Positions 52,701 through 60,779 of a stretch of DNA of 64,000 nt are shown here, piece by piece; the first letter of the stretch is position 1, and each line of letters begins with the position of its first letter. The notes below the pieces were generated by a model. The model was not told where the DNA came from. It saw only the letters and a program-made list of their open reading frames with translations, and searched no databases. A program made the position numbers and the translations under genes. Source of the stretch: Flavobacteriales bacterium (lineage in GTDB: Bacteria > Bacteroidota > Bacteroidia > Flavobacteriales_D > Sanyastnellaceae); contig JAGYJM010000002.1 of NCBI GenBank assembly GCA_018402085.1, positions 1,674,001 through 1,738,000 on the forward strand, written 5' to 3'.

Positions 52701-53089
52701 CGGTGGATGCCCCACCCGCGACAATCGGACCACTACCGGCCAATTCAGAATTTGACTTCTATATCGTTGACCTGTGCGGTGAATCGGCTGAAAGCAGCTA
52801 CTATGGCCCATTCAATGGCAGCACGCTTCCTGTGTCATTGAATGAGCGGCCTGCTGCTGATGCTTTCAGGGTATTTCCAAATCCTACGACAAACACAATC
52901 CACATACTGCCTGTACAATCGGAAGCGATCCGGTCAATCCGTATATATGAATTAAGCGGTCGCGAGATAATGCAGCAAATGGCGTACAACGGCCGCTCGA
53001 TAGACGTTTCAGCGCTAGCCGCTGGAATGTACGTTCTGTCTATCGAAACTGCCATGGGTATGAGCACCGTATCTTTTGTAAAGCTATAG
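49748..53089 (+). CDS. Secreted LamG protein with fibronectin-like repeats and T9SS type A domain
   Basis: 1113 residues, signal peptide ending STIAQ. Two LamG/laminin-G-3 domains (about 25-215 and 490-680) carry LTVEAWVKPEAF and SMTIEAWIRPNF with WSHVAGTYDGEEIRMYLNG blocks. Each is followed by a beta-rich domain and a fibronectin-III-like domain (the pattern W-x-P-G-x(4)-[FY]-x-V/L-E-W/F-G). It ends with a type A sorting domain (FRVFPNPTTNTIHIL...LSGREIMQQ...LAAGMYVLSIET). Sugar- or protein-binding surface protein, last gene of the TonB-receptor locus. Confidence 0.88.
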   Translation: MRCFFLILLGWAAASSTIAQGSGLSAYFDGDNYISCGNSEALRPTDALTVEAWVKPEAFTENWTGLFTYLQDNTVNESGYGMVWLDDDKVCLYVMTEDAPANYWNDAPGVTVPTGQWSHVAGTYDGEEIRMYLNGILMETYPLTGSIDWEFEPLEFRIGSFYDDNEDVRYNGELDEVRIWNVARTEGEIRGGMCSKVEGNAPGLLAYWDFDLLDGGTFEDLSPANNDGVVSPTFLENIHSLTSTAPVGDISSFVYGADLSGEIIDLISANGSAVSLEILDGNEGLHLYAISEAPNSNGGFQLPEAPNYFGIYHLGSGTMISSFEMGYSAYPELQSEEDLLSLYYRSDPGTPIWTDLSAPVDTDNDLLSLTISLSGEFAPGITYTECTSPTDLEMINVSNTSASIGWTPGSSSTTNVEWGLAGFDQGEGNLIELNIMNPVTIEGLMAETTYEIYVQDTCVGAGASAWIGPLTFTTTSQPAFQTSGAGTAMLFTGTQYMEVEGNLTLQPETSMTIEAWIRPNFFLQDFTGLVTYLQDNGSNESGYGLVYNNGKVRMFMMTEEYGANAWNNAPGAEVETGKWSHIAGTYDGESIRFYLNGHLIEEQFAGGDIDWEFEPLALAIGTFLDDNEDVRYLGSIDEIRIWEEARSEEEIRDKMCEKLSGEESGLLAYWQLNDGYGTEEIFDMSANGHDGIPADDFNPQVNWVTSGAYIGDTSVHVYAQEWSAESLTIESAFGEGTISNINGAGGGVHLYLVEGPPNFTNGLSSIDENQHYFGAFLTTFGTNSEFVYDYGDFPEALEVEEDLNLANRVSNALELWNLSTSVTDSENDLVTLPLSTPRELYLQNVDFICPPPFNIGSDNIDFNGVDLIWEGEAGQSFNLEFGEIGYLQGFGTEINGIEGGSVNLTDLEDQTGYEFYIQSDCGDDFSPFVGPIPFNTLICQPSTGFEVIDATSTEIVIDWNPGIGDSFIVEWGVSGFSPGTGVSTPVDAPPATIGPLPANSEFDFYIVDLCGESAESSYYGPFNGSTLPVSLNERPAADAFRVFPNPTTNTIHILPVQSEAIRSIRIYELSGREIMQQMAYNGRSIDVSALAAGMYVLSIETAMGMSTVSFVKL

Positions 53090-53226
53090 CGACGTTGAAT
53101 ATTCGATAAATGGATCTACATTTTGGGGTAAAGTACTTTCCTGGTTCCATTTTCTGAGCAGCCAGACAATGGAGAATACATGGCAGAGCGCTGGATCAAG
53201 CAGTAATGCATTCTATATCGTAAATT

Positions 53227-53256
53227 AAAAAAGGCAGCGCATTCGCTGCCTTTTTT
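53227..53256 (-). terminator. Bidirectional terminator after tRNA-Arg
   Basis: AAAAAAGGCAGCG / CGCTGCCTTTTTT with a CATT-type loop. It ends the minus-strand tRNA-Arg transcript and may also stop plus-strand read-through. Confidence 0.8.
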
Positions 53257-53258
53257 CG

Positions 53259-53330
53259 TAGCCCCGCCCAGAATCGAACCGGGATCTTAGGTTCCGGAGA
53301 CCTACGTACTATCCATTGTACTACGGGGCC
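53259..53330 (-). tRNA. tRNA-Arg (anticodon CCG)
   Basis: 72 bases on the minus strand, CCA not encoded. Acceptor GGCCCCG pairs with CGGGGCT (one G-T). The anticodon stem TAGGT/ACCTA holds the 7-base loop CTCCGGA with anticodon CCG. The T arm contains GGTTCGATTC. It reads CGG codons. TACTTTCG just upstream on the minus strand is a likely promoter box. Confidence 0.92.
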
Positions 53331-53383
53331 ATATCTGCGAAAGTACCAATTTCGACCTTCGCTAAATGAAATAAACCGTTACG

Positions 53384-53412
53384 AAAAAGCCCCCGTGCAC
53401 GAGGGCTTTTTT
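53384..53412 (-). terminator. Terminator after tRNA-His
   Basis: AAAAAGCCC...GGGCTTTTTT with inner GTGCAC. It lies between tRNA-His and tRNA-Arg, so the two tRNAs are transcribed separately. Confidence 0.75.
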
Positions 53413-53419
53413 CGCTGTG

Positions 53420-53494
<75 letters not shown>

Positions 53495-53571
53495 ATAAAT
53501 TTGGGTGCGCAAAGTAACAAATATTCTTGTTTACTTGCAATGCATAACTTCGCGCTTTAGCGCAATTGCCG

Positions 53572-54732
53572 ATGGCTTCCACCGATTCCCTCCACATCCT
53601 CTTCATTGCCAGTTGGTTCCCCAACAGGAAGCAACTCACGCTTGGTAATTTTGTGAAACGGCACGCCCTCGCTGTCAGTCAAAAAAACAGGGTTTCTGTG
53701 GTGCATATTGTGCCGGATCCGGAGGTACAACAAGACCAATGGGTTATCTCCGAAAATGGAAATTACCGAGAATTTGTGCTGTACCATAAAACCTCTAAAC
53801 CAGAGTGGCTCTTTCGTTCTGTGCACTTCAAGAGAGCAATGAAAACCCTCCAGGCTGATCATGACCTGACACCGGATGTCATTCACCTCAACGTGATCTA
53901 TCCGGCGGGGCAGCACGCCCTCTCTCTTCAGAAACGGTACAACGTACCCGTCGTAGTGACCGAACACTGGACCGGCTACCATGAATCAACCCATAACAAA
54001 ATTCGTCCGTGGCAACGAAAGATGATGCAAAAAATCAGCCGCAAAGCAGCCATGATTTGTCCGGTCAGCGCACACCTCGGTGAAGCTATGAAGCGCCACG
54101 GCATCGAAGCTCCCATGACCGTTATCCCTAATGTAGTGAACACAGACCTCTTCGATCTGCGTCAGGTTCCACTTAAAAACAAACGACCGCATTTTCTGCA
54201 CGTCTCGTCATTGTTTGATGAACATAAAAATGTATCCGGACTCCTGCGTGGCTTTGGTCGCCTGCTCGCCAACCATCCGGATGCCTTTCTCGAAGTACTC
54301 GGTGATGGTGACCCAGAGCCACACCGTGCTTACTCTGATCAACTTGGTATCCCCGAAAAAAACATCTCCTTCGCAGGTGAACAGTCGCTTGAAACGATTG
54401 CCACTAAAATGCAAGAATGCAGTGCCCTCGTACTCTTCAGTAATTATGAAAACCTGCCTTGTGTGATCGGTGAAGCGTGGGCCTGTGGCACACCGGTCAT
54501 CAGCACCGACGTCGGCGGCATCGCAGAGCATCTCGATGAACAGCGAGGCTACCTCATTCCCAAAGGTGACGAAGCCGAGCTCACCCTTGCTATGAGCTAC
54601 CTCATCCGACAGCCCGGGCGTTTTGATCCCGCGGCACTGCGCGCATATGCCGTCAAACAATTCAGCGTAATGGCTATCGCCGAAGCCTATGACCGCGTTT
54701 ACCAGTCTGCAATAAACCCAGCGTCCTCATGA
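53572..54732 (+). CDS. GT4-family glycosyltransferase
   Basis: 386 residues from the ATG at 53572 (a TTG two codons earlier is possible). The N-terminal GT-B half starts ILFIASWFPNRKQLTLGNFVKRHA. The C-terminal half has VIPNVVNTDLF, the donor-binding HVSSLFDEHKNVSGLLRGF and the EX7E region SNYENLPCVIGEAWACGTPVISTDVGGIAE. It transfers a sugar from a nucleotide donor to a polysaccharide or lipid carrier. It ends overlapping the flippase gene by 4 bases (ATGA), so the two belong to one polysaccharide unit. Confidence 0.9.
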   Translation: MASTDSLHILFIASWFPNRKQLTLGNFVKRHALAVSQKNRVSVVHIVPDPEVQQDQWVISENGNYREFVLYHKTSKPEWLFRSVHFKRAMKTLQADHDLTPDVIHLNVIYPAGQHALSLQKRYNVPVVVTEHWTGYHESTHNKIRPWQRKMMQKISRKAAMICPVSAHLGEAMKRHGIEAPMTVIPNVVNTDLFDLRQVPLKNKRPHFLHVSSLFDEHKNVSGLLRGFGRLLANHPDAFLEVLGDGDPEPHRAYSDQLGIPEKNISFAGEQSLETIATKMQECSALVLFSNYENLPCVIGEAWACGTPVISTDVGGIAEHLDEQRGYLIPKGDEAELTLAMSYLIRQPGRFDPAALRAYAVKQFSVMAIAEAYDRVYQSAINPASS

Positions 54733-56000
54733 TCCGCTCGGTGGCGGCATCTTTTGTGGCGCGCATTGCAGTCATGTTCCTCACGCTTGCCGTGGTGGTC
54801 ATGATCACCCGTACGCTAGGTGATGAAGGCCAAGGTACTGCGGCGCTCATCCAACTCGGAGTGCTGCTCATCGTATCGGTCACCAATTTTATAGCCGGCG
54901 GAGCGGTTGTCTTTCTTGCGCCACGATTTGCTCCGAGAGACTTGCTATTGCCGGCCTATCTGTGGTCAGTGATGGTAGCGCTTGGGTTCTACGCACTCTT
55001 TAGCATCTTCCCGGTTGTTCCGGAGGGCTATGAAGCTGAAGTGGTATTGCTCGGCTTCATCCAGGCCCTGTTCACTTTCCACATGCAGGTATTGATGGGC
55101 TTTGAGCAAATCAGGAAATTCAACATTGCCGTAACCGTCCAGGCTGCGGTGCTGTGTATCACCGTGGCTTCGGGCTTTTACCTTACCGAAACACCGAACA
55201 TCCACGTGTATGTAAATGCACTCTTTGCCTCCTTCGGAGTAACCTACTTGTTGACCGTAGCTTTAAGCATCCGCCGCTTTCGCGGCGCAAAACAACTCAG
55301 TCCGAAGAAAGCTCTCATCGAACTCTGGAAATACGGCAAATTCGCTCAGAGCGGAAATATCCTGCAACTGCTGAACTACCGTTCAAACCTGTACCTGCTT
55401 GAACGTCTGATGGTGAACGGACGTGGAGCGGTGGGGCTCTTCAGCATCGGCCTTTATGCCGGCGAGGCGATTTGGAATGTAGGTAAAAGTCTCTCACTCG
55501 TGCAGCATGCCCGCATCAGCAACTCAAATGACCCTGGTTACAATCGCAAGCTCACCCTGAGTTTTCTCTTTTTAAGCGCTTCCTCTTCACTGGTTCTGAT
55601 TACTCTGATGCTGTTGCTGCCCGAACGTTTTTACCTCGCCATTTTCGGCGCTGAAATGTCAGGTCTGCATCGGGTGCTCGAATGGATGTCTCCGGGGATT
55701 TTTGCCAATGCGTGCTCTATGATCTTTGCGCATCACTTTTCAGGTTCGGGCAAGCACTCGCGGAATACGATCGGATCTGCGGTCGGACTCATTGCGCTGC
55801 TGATATCCGCATTCGGACTGATACCAAAGTTTGGCGTTGCGGGTGCCGCCATTAGCGCTAGCATCGGTTACAGTGCGCAGTTATTGGCGATGTGGTTCAT
55901 GTTTGTGAGAAGTGAAAAAATCGCCTGGTACGCCATCATACCACCGCGTGAATGGATCACTGCCGCCTTAAACGACCTGCTGAAACGTTCAAAGAAGTGA
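54729..56000 (+). CDS. Polysaccharide flippase (Wzx/MATE-like)
   Basis: 423 residues with 12 predicted hydrophobic segments. The N terminus MIRSVAASFVARIAVMFLTLAVVVMITRTLGDEGQGT and the later FGVAGAAISASIGYSAQLLAMW are typical of polysaccharide-biosynthesis flippases (MOP superfamily). It probably moves an undecaprenyl-linked sugar unit across the inner membrane. It overlaps the upstream glycosyltransferase gene. The last 12 bases overlap the end of bshB1 on the other strand. GGAT hairpin at 55269-55286. Confidence 0.87.
   Translation: MIRSVAASFVARIAVMFLTLAVVVMITRTLGDEGQGTAALIQLGVLLIVSVTNFIAGGAVVFLAPRFAPRDLLLPAYLWSVMVALGFYALFSIFPVVPEGYEAEVVLLGFIQALFTFHMQVLMGFEQIRKFNIAVTVQAAVLCITVASGFYLTETPNIHVYVNALFASFGVTYLLTVALSIRRFRGAKQLSPKKALIELWKYGKFAQSGNILQLLNYRSNLYLLERLMVNGRGAVGLFSIGLYAGEAIWNVGKSLSLVQHARISNSNDPGYNRKLTLSFLFLSASSSLVLITLMLLLPERFYLAIFGAEMSGLHRVLEWMSPGIFANACSMIFAHHFSGSGKHSRNTIGSAVGLIALLISAFGLIPKFGVAGAAISASIGYSAQLLAMWFMFVRSEKIAWYAIIPPREWITAALNDLLKRSKK
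55269..55286 (-). repeat. GGAT-hairpin element 14 (inside flippase gene)
   Basis: Minus strand GCCGC-GAAA-GCGGC then GGAT. On the coding strand it is IRRFRG, a different frame from the other antisense copies. Confidence 0.65.
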
Positions 56001-56705
56001 CGTAAGGTCGTTCGTGCCGATATACCTTGAGCTGGTGAACCCTTCACCATAAAGGGCTCCTATCGGTCTTCCCAATTGCATCGCACGTGACTTCAAAAAG
56101 TCGAAAAACTCTTCGCCTGATATCGGTGTCTGCGGCTCTTCTGAATTGGGGTCGTAAAACTGGCTTGAGAACGCACGTACAGCCTCCATTTTCACCTCAA
56201 AGAAATCACTGATATCAGTTACAATGTGCGGCTTTGCGAAGTAGTCTTGTAAATAATGATAGAGTGCCTTCGGACGCCAGGCATCTTGCGGTTCGCCTTC
56301 ATAGTGTGTTTCTACTCGGCGCAAACCCGAAAGAAAAGCAGCTTCAGCCACCAGTTTTGCCCCCCTCCCATGATCGGGGTGTCGGTCAGTTTCAGAGTTG
56401 GCAAGCACTACATCCGGACGATACTGGCGGATCATTTGAATGACGCGAAGTACATTATGTTCGTCATGCGCAAAGAACCCGTCGCGCATGTGCAACTGCT
56501 CCCTTACAGAAACGCCGAGTACCTGAGCCGCCTTAGCAGCTTCCAAATCGCGAAGGTCAGCACTGCCTCTGCTCCCCAACTCGCCGCGAGTAAGGTCAAC
56601 GATGCCCACTTTTCTACCGGAAGCGATCAATGAAGCTACCGTTCCTCCGGCAGAAATCTCTACATCATCGGGGTGTGCCCCGAATGCCATGACATCAAGC
56701 TTCAA
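55989..56705 (-). CDS. bshB1: Bacillithiol biosynthesis deacetylase BshB1
   Basis: 238 residues. PIG-L/LmbE-type zinc motifs: AHPDDVEISAGG (His11, Asp13-14), VDLTRGELGSRG and RHPDHGRGAKLVAEAAF (His). The C-terminal part is specific for BshB1 (EVKMEAVRAFSSQFYDPNSEEP, GEGFTSSRYIG). It deacetylates GlcNAc-malate to GlcN-malate, the second step of bacillithiol synthesis. Its start is 3 bases after the end of the glutathione peroxidase gene, so they are one unit: a bacillithiol-linked thiol peroxidase is plausible. Confidence 0.92.
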   Translation of the reverse strand: MKLDVMAFGAHPDDVEISAGGTVASLIASGRKVGIVDLTRGELGSRGSADLRDLEAAKAAQVLGVSVREQLHMRDGFFAHDEHNVLRVIQMIRQYRPDVVLANSETDRHPDHGRGAKLVAEAAFLSGLRRVETHYEGEPQDAWRPKALYHYLQDYFAKPHIVTDISDFFEVKMEAVRAFSSQFYDPNSEEPQTPISGEEFFDFLKSRAMQLGRPIGALYGEGFTSSRYIGTNDLTSLL

Positions 56706-56708
56706 ACC

Positions 56709-57311
56709 TCAACTGTTAATCCAGTCAATAACTTCAGGGTCAATCGGAGCGCTCTGTGGCGAAACATCTTTCACGAGCTCACCATCTTCGTTCACCAGAA
56801 ACTTGTGAAAGTTCCATTGCACTTCGAAGTCACCCACGCCATTCTGCTCTTTGTTTGTGAGCCAGCGGTAGATGGGATGTTGCCCATCGCCTTTGACTTT
56901 AATCTTAGTCATCATAGGAAATGTAACCCCATAATTCTTTTCACAAAACGTCGCAATCTCATCATTCGTTCCCGGCTCTTGTCCGGCAAAATCATTAGAA
57001 GGAAAACCTAAAATCTCAAAGGTATCGCCTCCATACGATTCGTACAGCTCTTGCAACTGAGCGTATTGTGGAGTAAGTCCGCACTCAGATGCGGTGTTAA
57101 CAATCATTACCTTCTTTCCCTTAAGCGAAGACAGATCAAATGTCTCACCGTCAAGGGTTTCAATTGAAAAATCATGTAGTGTATTCATAGGGGTCGTGCT
57201 AACGGTGGAGCTTAGAGATGGTTCATCCAGCAAATCAACGCCTGACATCCCGAGCAGTGAACATGCGAAGACCGGCAGCGCCAGCCATTGAAGAAAGTGT
57301 GGTCTTTTCAT
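56709..57311 (-). CDS. Glutathione-peroxidase-family thiol peroxidase
   Basis: 200 residues from the ATG at 57311 (a GTG is one codon before). A hydrophobic N terminus (about 5-22, HFLQWLALPVFACSLLG) with no clean lipobox suggests export. The core has the peroxidatic Cys in NTASECGLT, the resolving Cys in FCEKNYGVTF, LGFPSNDFAGQEPG and FEVQWNFHKFLV. Cys-type GPx proteins in bacteria usually run on thioredoxin or bacillithiol-type thiols rather than glutathione. The TACTTTTG box (57317-57324) is five bases from the ATG. bshB1 follows directly. Confidence 0.9.
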   Translation of the reverse strand: MKRPHFLQWLALPVFACSLLGMSGVDLLDEPSLSSTVSTTPMNTLHDFSIETLDGETFDLSSLKGKKVMIVNTASECGLTPQYAQLQELYESYGGDTFEILGFPSNDFAGQEPGTNDEIATFCEKNYGVTFPMMTKIKVKGDGQHPIYRWLTNKEQNGVGDFEVQWNFHKFLVNEDGELVKDVSPQSAPIDPEVIDWINS

Positions 57312-57316
57312 CACGT

Positions 57317-57324
57317 CAAAAGTA
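57317..57324 (-). promoter_or_regulatory. Promoter -7 box TACTTTTG, five bases from the start codon
   Basis: Perfect TAnnTTTG on the minus strand with TTG about 21 bases further upstream. Predicts a leaderless gpx-bshB1 mRNA. Confidence 0.6.
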
Positions 57325-57437
57325 AAACAAATGCTTTCGCCGGCACAATGTTCTCCGCACCCACTGCATTCAAGTTATTGAGGTGGTTCTTGTGTAGAAC
57401 TAATTGGTACTTTCTGCGTAAAGTGAAAACGGAAACC

Positions 57438-57445
57438 TACCTTTG
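57438..57445 (+). promoter_or_regulatory. Promoter -7 box TACCTTTG of the M23/LysM gene
   Basis: Perfect TAnnTTTG, 14 bases before the ATG at 57460. Confidence 0.6.
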
Positions 57446-57459
57446 AGAACCTGCAAGTT

Positions 57460-58326
57460 ATGTTGAGAAGCATGAAAATTACCCTGCTCCTCCCTGCGAT
57501 AGCATTTTTTTACTGCGCAAAAGCGCAGGATATCGGGGGCGGTTACGAAGAGAGTATCCTTGAGCGCGAGGCGCACGCGGCTGCTACTGAAGAAGAAGAA
57601 TTTTGGGACATTAACGACAGTCTCTATCACATTCCCGCGTACGATATGTACTGCCTTTGGGATACCCGCAACATACACGCCTACGACTTTGACTACCGGG
57701 AGTTACGCGACACCCTTCAGATTTCGCTTCGTTACGATTCATGCGATTATGCCACACCCTTCTTTGGCCGCATTACCTCTGATTTCGGTGAGCGAGGATC
57801 TCGCTACCATTATGGCATTGACATCAAACTTTACCGGGGTGATCCCGTGTTGGTCGCCTTTGAAGGAATGGTGCGGATTTCGCAATATTCCTCAAGCTAC
57901 GGCAATGTAGTGGTCGTGCGTCATCCAAACGGGCTTGAAACGCTCTACGCTCATTTATCTGCGCGAAAGTGTAAACCCGGTGATTATGTGCAGGCAGGCG
58001 AAGTGATTGGACTGGGAGGCAATACCGGCCGCAGCACAGGAAGCCACCTTCATTTTGAATGCCGTTACAGAGGCGAACCTATTGACCCCAATACCATCAT
58101 TGACTGGGAAAGCGGCGCGCTCAATATTGACGTGCTCGACCTTAATCCACAACATTTCGCCTACCTGAAAGAGGCACGGGCCATCAAATACCACAGAATC
58201 CGATCGGGAGATACCCTATCACGCATCGCCAGAAAGTACGGAACCAGCGTGCGCTCACTCTGCAAGCTCAACAACATGCGTCAGAACAGCACGATTTATG
58301 CCGGACGAAGTATTCGGGTGAGGTGA
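57460..58326 (+). CDS. M23 peptidase with C-terminal LysM domain
   Basis: 288 residues (or 284 from the ATG at 57472). Signal peptide about 1-22 ending CAKAQ. The M23 domain has YHYGIDIKL (HxxxD), VVRHPNGLETLYAHLS and GSHLHFECRYRG (HxH), with a Gly-rich GGNTGRSTGS linker. The LysM domain (about 244-288, YHRIRSGDTLSRIARKYGTS...INNMRQNSTIYAGRSIRV pattern) binds peptidoglycan. It is probably a DD- or LD-endopeptidase or a scaffold of cell division. GGAT hairpin 15 overlaps the signal-peptide end. Confidence 0.9.
   Translation: MLRSMKITLLLPAIAFFYCAKAQDIGGGYEESILEREAHAAATEEEEFWDINDSLYHIPAYDMYCLWDTRNIHAYDFDYRELRDTLQISLRYDSCDYATPFFGRITSDFGERGSRYHYGIDIKLYRGDPVLVAFEGMVRISQYSSSYGNVVVVRHPNGLETLYAHLSARKCKPGDYVQAGEVIGLGGNTGRSTGSHLHFECRYRGEPIDPNTIIDWESGALNIDVLDLNPQHFAYLKEARAIKYHRIRSGDTLSRIARKYGTSVRSLCKLNNMRQNSTIYAGRSIRVR
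57514..57531 (+). repeat. GGAT-hairpin element 15 (inside M23 signal peptide)
   Basis: TGCGC-AAAA-GCGCA then GGAT. In frame as CAKAQD at the cleavage site. Confidence 0.75.
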
Positions 58327-58339
58327 TCCGGTTTTTCTT

Positions 58340-58407
58340 GGTGTTCCTCAGAGGTATTCGTACCTTAAGAGAACAATGGCAGTTTACAGGTTGTTACTCT
58401 GCCATTG
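58340..58407 (+). promoter_or_regulatory. Carotenoid-operon promoter and 5' leader hairpin
   Basis: TTG (58339-58341), a 20-base gap and TACCTTAA (about 58360-58369) form a promoter. The leader holds a perfect 9-bp stem CAATGGCAG (58374-58382) / CTGCCATTG (58399-58407) with a 16-base loop, about 27 bases before the crtI start. Confidence 0.5.
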
Positions 58408-58434
58408 AAATCAATACCCTCTAAAAGGACAACT

Positions 58435-59943
58435 ATGCCCTCTTCCATTGCTGTTATAGGTTCAGGTTTCGCAGGTCTCGCGGCAGCCACCACGCTGGCT
58501 GACATGGGTCATTCAGTGATCGTTTATGAGAAAAACGACCAGGCCGGTGGTCGTGCCCGTGTGTTTGAGCAAGACGGCTTCAAATTTGACATGGGGCCAA
58601 GTTGGTACTGGATGCCTGATGTCTTTGAAGATTATTTCCGACGTTTTGGGAAAAAAGTGACTGACTACTATGAACTAAAGCGATTAGACCCGAGTTACCG
58701 TGTCTACTTTGAAGATGGCCCTGTAGACATTCCCGCAGATTTTGAGGCGCTCAAAGTATGGTTTGATTCAATTGAGCCGGGAAGCAGCAAACACCTCGAG
58801 ACCTTCATGAAAGAAGCAGAGGTGAAGTACGATATTGGCATGAGTAAATTTGTTTTCAAGCCAAGCCACAATGTATTCGAATTTGCTGAACTCAACATCG
58901 CGAAAGACGCACTGAAACTGCACTTATTCAAGTCATTCAGTAGCTACATACGCAAGTACTTTCGCAACCCGAAACTCTTGCAACTCCTTGAATTCCCTGT
59001 GCTCTTTCTGGGGGCTAAACCCGAAAAAACACCCGCACTCTACTCTCTCATGAACTATGCCGATAGCAAGCTCGGCACCTGGTACCCCATGGGGGGTATG
59101 CACGAGATCGTGAAGGCGATGGTATTACTGGCTGAAGAAAAAGGAGTGAAATTTCGCTACAACAGTGCCGTCACCGGTATTGAAAAGAATGGAAGACAAG
59201 TGAAAGCCGTCTTGGTCAACAATGGAGAACGTCACGCTTGCGATGCCGTAGTGGCAGCAGCTGACTATCATCATGTTGACCAACACATCCTGCCGTCAGG
59301 CAGTAAGAATTACGACGAAAAGTACTGGGACAAACGCACCATGTCACCTTCATCATTACTCTTCTACCTTGCTGTAGATCAGAAAATTGATGGCCTCAAA
59401 CACCACAACCTTTTCTTTGATACTGACTTCGGTCAACATGCCACAGAGATCTACGATACAAAAGAATGGCCTGAACAGCCCCTCTTTTATGTTTGCGTAC
59501 CTTCAAAAACAGATCCTTCGGTGGCTCCGGAAGGCAAAGAAAACATCTTCATACTGATCCCTGTCGCTCCGGGAATGCAAGAAACAAATGATACCAGAAA
59601 CCACTACTATAACATGGTCATGGATCGCCTTGCCACCCACCTCGGCACCGAAGTCCGCCCGCATGTAACCTACAAGCGGAGCTACGCTCACAAAGAGTTC
59701 ATCAATGACTATAACGCCTTTAAAGGCAACGCATACGGACTGGCCAACACACTTGACCAAACGGCCTTCCTGAAACCCAAACTGAAGAGCAAGAAGCTTG
59801 ATAATTTCTACTTTGCCGGACAGCTCACTACCCCCGGCCCCGGTGTACCTCCCAGCCTTATCAGTGGTCAGGTTGCTGCACATGAATTGAACAAGACCCT
59901 TTCCAAAAAGGTTGAAGTAGTAGTCGAAGAAACAACCACCTGA
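58435..59943 (+). CDS. crtI: Phytoene desaturase (CrtI type)
   Basis: 502 residues from the ATG at 58435. The upstream TTG at 58405 falls in the leader. FAD-binding GSGFAGLAAA and EKNDQAGGRA at the N terminus, GPSWYWMPDVFEDYFRRFG and the C-terminal YFAGQLTTPGPGVPPSLISGQ block are typical of CrtI. It desaturates phytoene to lycopene or neurosporene. The stop and the crtB ATG share one base (TGATG). First gene of the carotenoid operon. Confidence 0.9.
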   Translation: MPSSIAVIGSGFAGLAAATTLADMGHSVIVYEKNDQAGGRARVFEQDGFKFDMGPSWYWMPDVFEDYFRRFGKKVTDYYELKRLDPSYRVYFEDGPVDIPADFEALKVWFDSIEPGSSKHLETFMKEAEVKYDIGMSKFVFKPSHNVFEFAELNIAKDALKLHLFKSFSSYIRKYFRNPKLLQLLEFPVLFLGAKPEKTPALYSLMNYADSKLGTWYPMGGMHEIVKAMVLLAEEKGVKFRYNSAVTGIEKNGRQVKAVLVNNGERHACDAVVAAADYHHVDQHILPSGSKNYDEKYWDKRTMSPSSLLFYLAVDQKIDGLKHHNLFFDTDFGQHATEIYDTKEWPEQPLFYVCVPSKTDPSVAPEGKENIFILIPVAPGMQETNDTRNHYYNMVMDRLATHLGTEVRPHVTYKRSYAHKEFINDYNAFKGNAYGLANTLDQTAFLKPKLKSKKLDNFYFAGQLTTPGPGVPPSLISGQVAAHELNKTLSKKVEVVVEETTT

Positions 59944-60779
59944 TGAAAGAACTATTTGACAAAGTTTCGCTATCCTGCAGTGTGAAAACTACCCGCTCTT
60001 ACAGCACGTCGTTTTCATTGGGTATTCGTTTCCTGCAAAAAGAATTCAGAGACCCGATCTATGCAGTTTATGGTTTCGTTCGCTTCGCAGATGAAATCGT
60101 AGATACCTTTCACGATTACGACAAAACGAAGTTGTTTGAGCGTTTCGTAGAAGATACATGGAGCGCTATCGATGAGCGAATCAGCATGAATCCGATTCTG
60201 AATGCCTTTCAATGGGCCTACCACAAATACAATATCGATCGTGAACATGTAGAGACCTTCCTGAAAAGCATGGAAATGGATCTCCACGAAACCGAATACG
60301 ACCGCGATGGTTACGAAGAGTACATTCTGGGCTCTGCAGAGGTGGTTGGCTTAATGTGTTTGCGCGTCTTTACTGAAGGCGATGATAAACTCTACCACCA
60401 TCTGTATCCATATGCACGGAGGTTGGGAGCTGCTTTCCAAAAAATCAATTTCCTGCGCGACCTGCACGCTGACTTTAAAGAACTCGGACGCGCCTACTTC
60501 CCCGGACTAGATGTGGAGGAGTTTGATGAGCCAACCAAGAAACGCATCGAACAAGAAATTGAAAACGATTTCCTCGAGGCGTACAAAGGCATTGTGCAAC
60601 TGCCCAAAAACGCCCGCTTAGGGGTATATGTGGCCTACGTGTATTACTTTCGATTGTTCCGCAAAATTCAGGCGCTGCCCAGCAATCGCGTGCTTGAAGA
60701 ACGCGTTCGAATCAATAATAAGCGGAAGGTGGCCCTCTTTATCAGTTCATACTTCCGCCATAGTTTGAACCTGATCTGA
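59943..60779 (+). CDS. crtB: Phytoene synthase (CrtB)
   Basis: 278 residues, within the usual 280-310. The prenyl-synthase motifs DEIVDTF (first Asp-rich) and RDLHADFKELGRAYFP (second Asp motif) are intact. It condenses two geranylgeranyl-PP into phytoene. Translationally coupled to crtI by TGATG. It is followed by the unknown gene at 60779, which shares the last base of the crtB stop. Confidence 0.93.
   Translation: MKELFDKVSLSCSVKTTRSYSTSFSLGIRFLQKEFRDPIYAVYGFVRFADEIVDTFHDYDKTKLFERFVEDTWSAIDERISMNPILNAFQWAYHKYNIDREHVETFLKSMEMDLHETEYDRDGYEEYILGSAEVVGLMCLRVFTEGDDKLYHHLYPYARRLGAAFQKINFLRDLHADFKELGRAYFPGLDVEEFDEPTKKRIEQEIENDFLEAYKGIVQLPKNARLGVYVAYVYYFRLFRKIQALPSNRVLEERVRINNKRKVALFISSYFRHSLNLI

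Noticed and set aside
53547-53563. GCGC-TTTA-GCGC hairpin before the glycosyltransferase gene
   Set aside because: The stem is only 4 bp and the ATCC flank is missing; may be a decayed copy but not counted.
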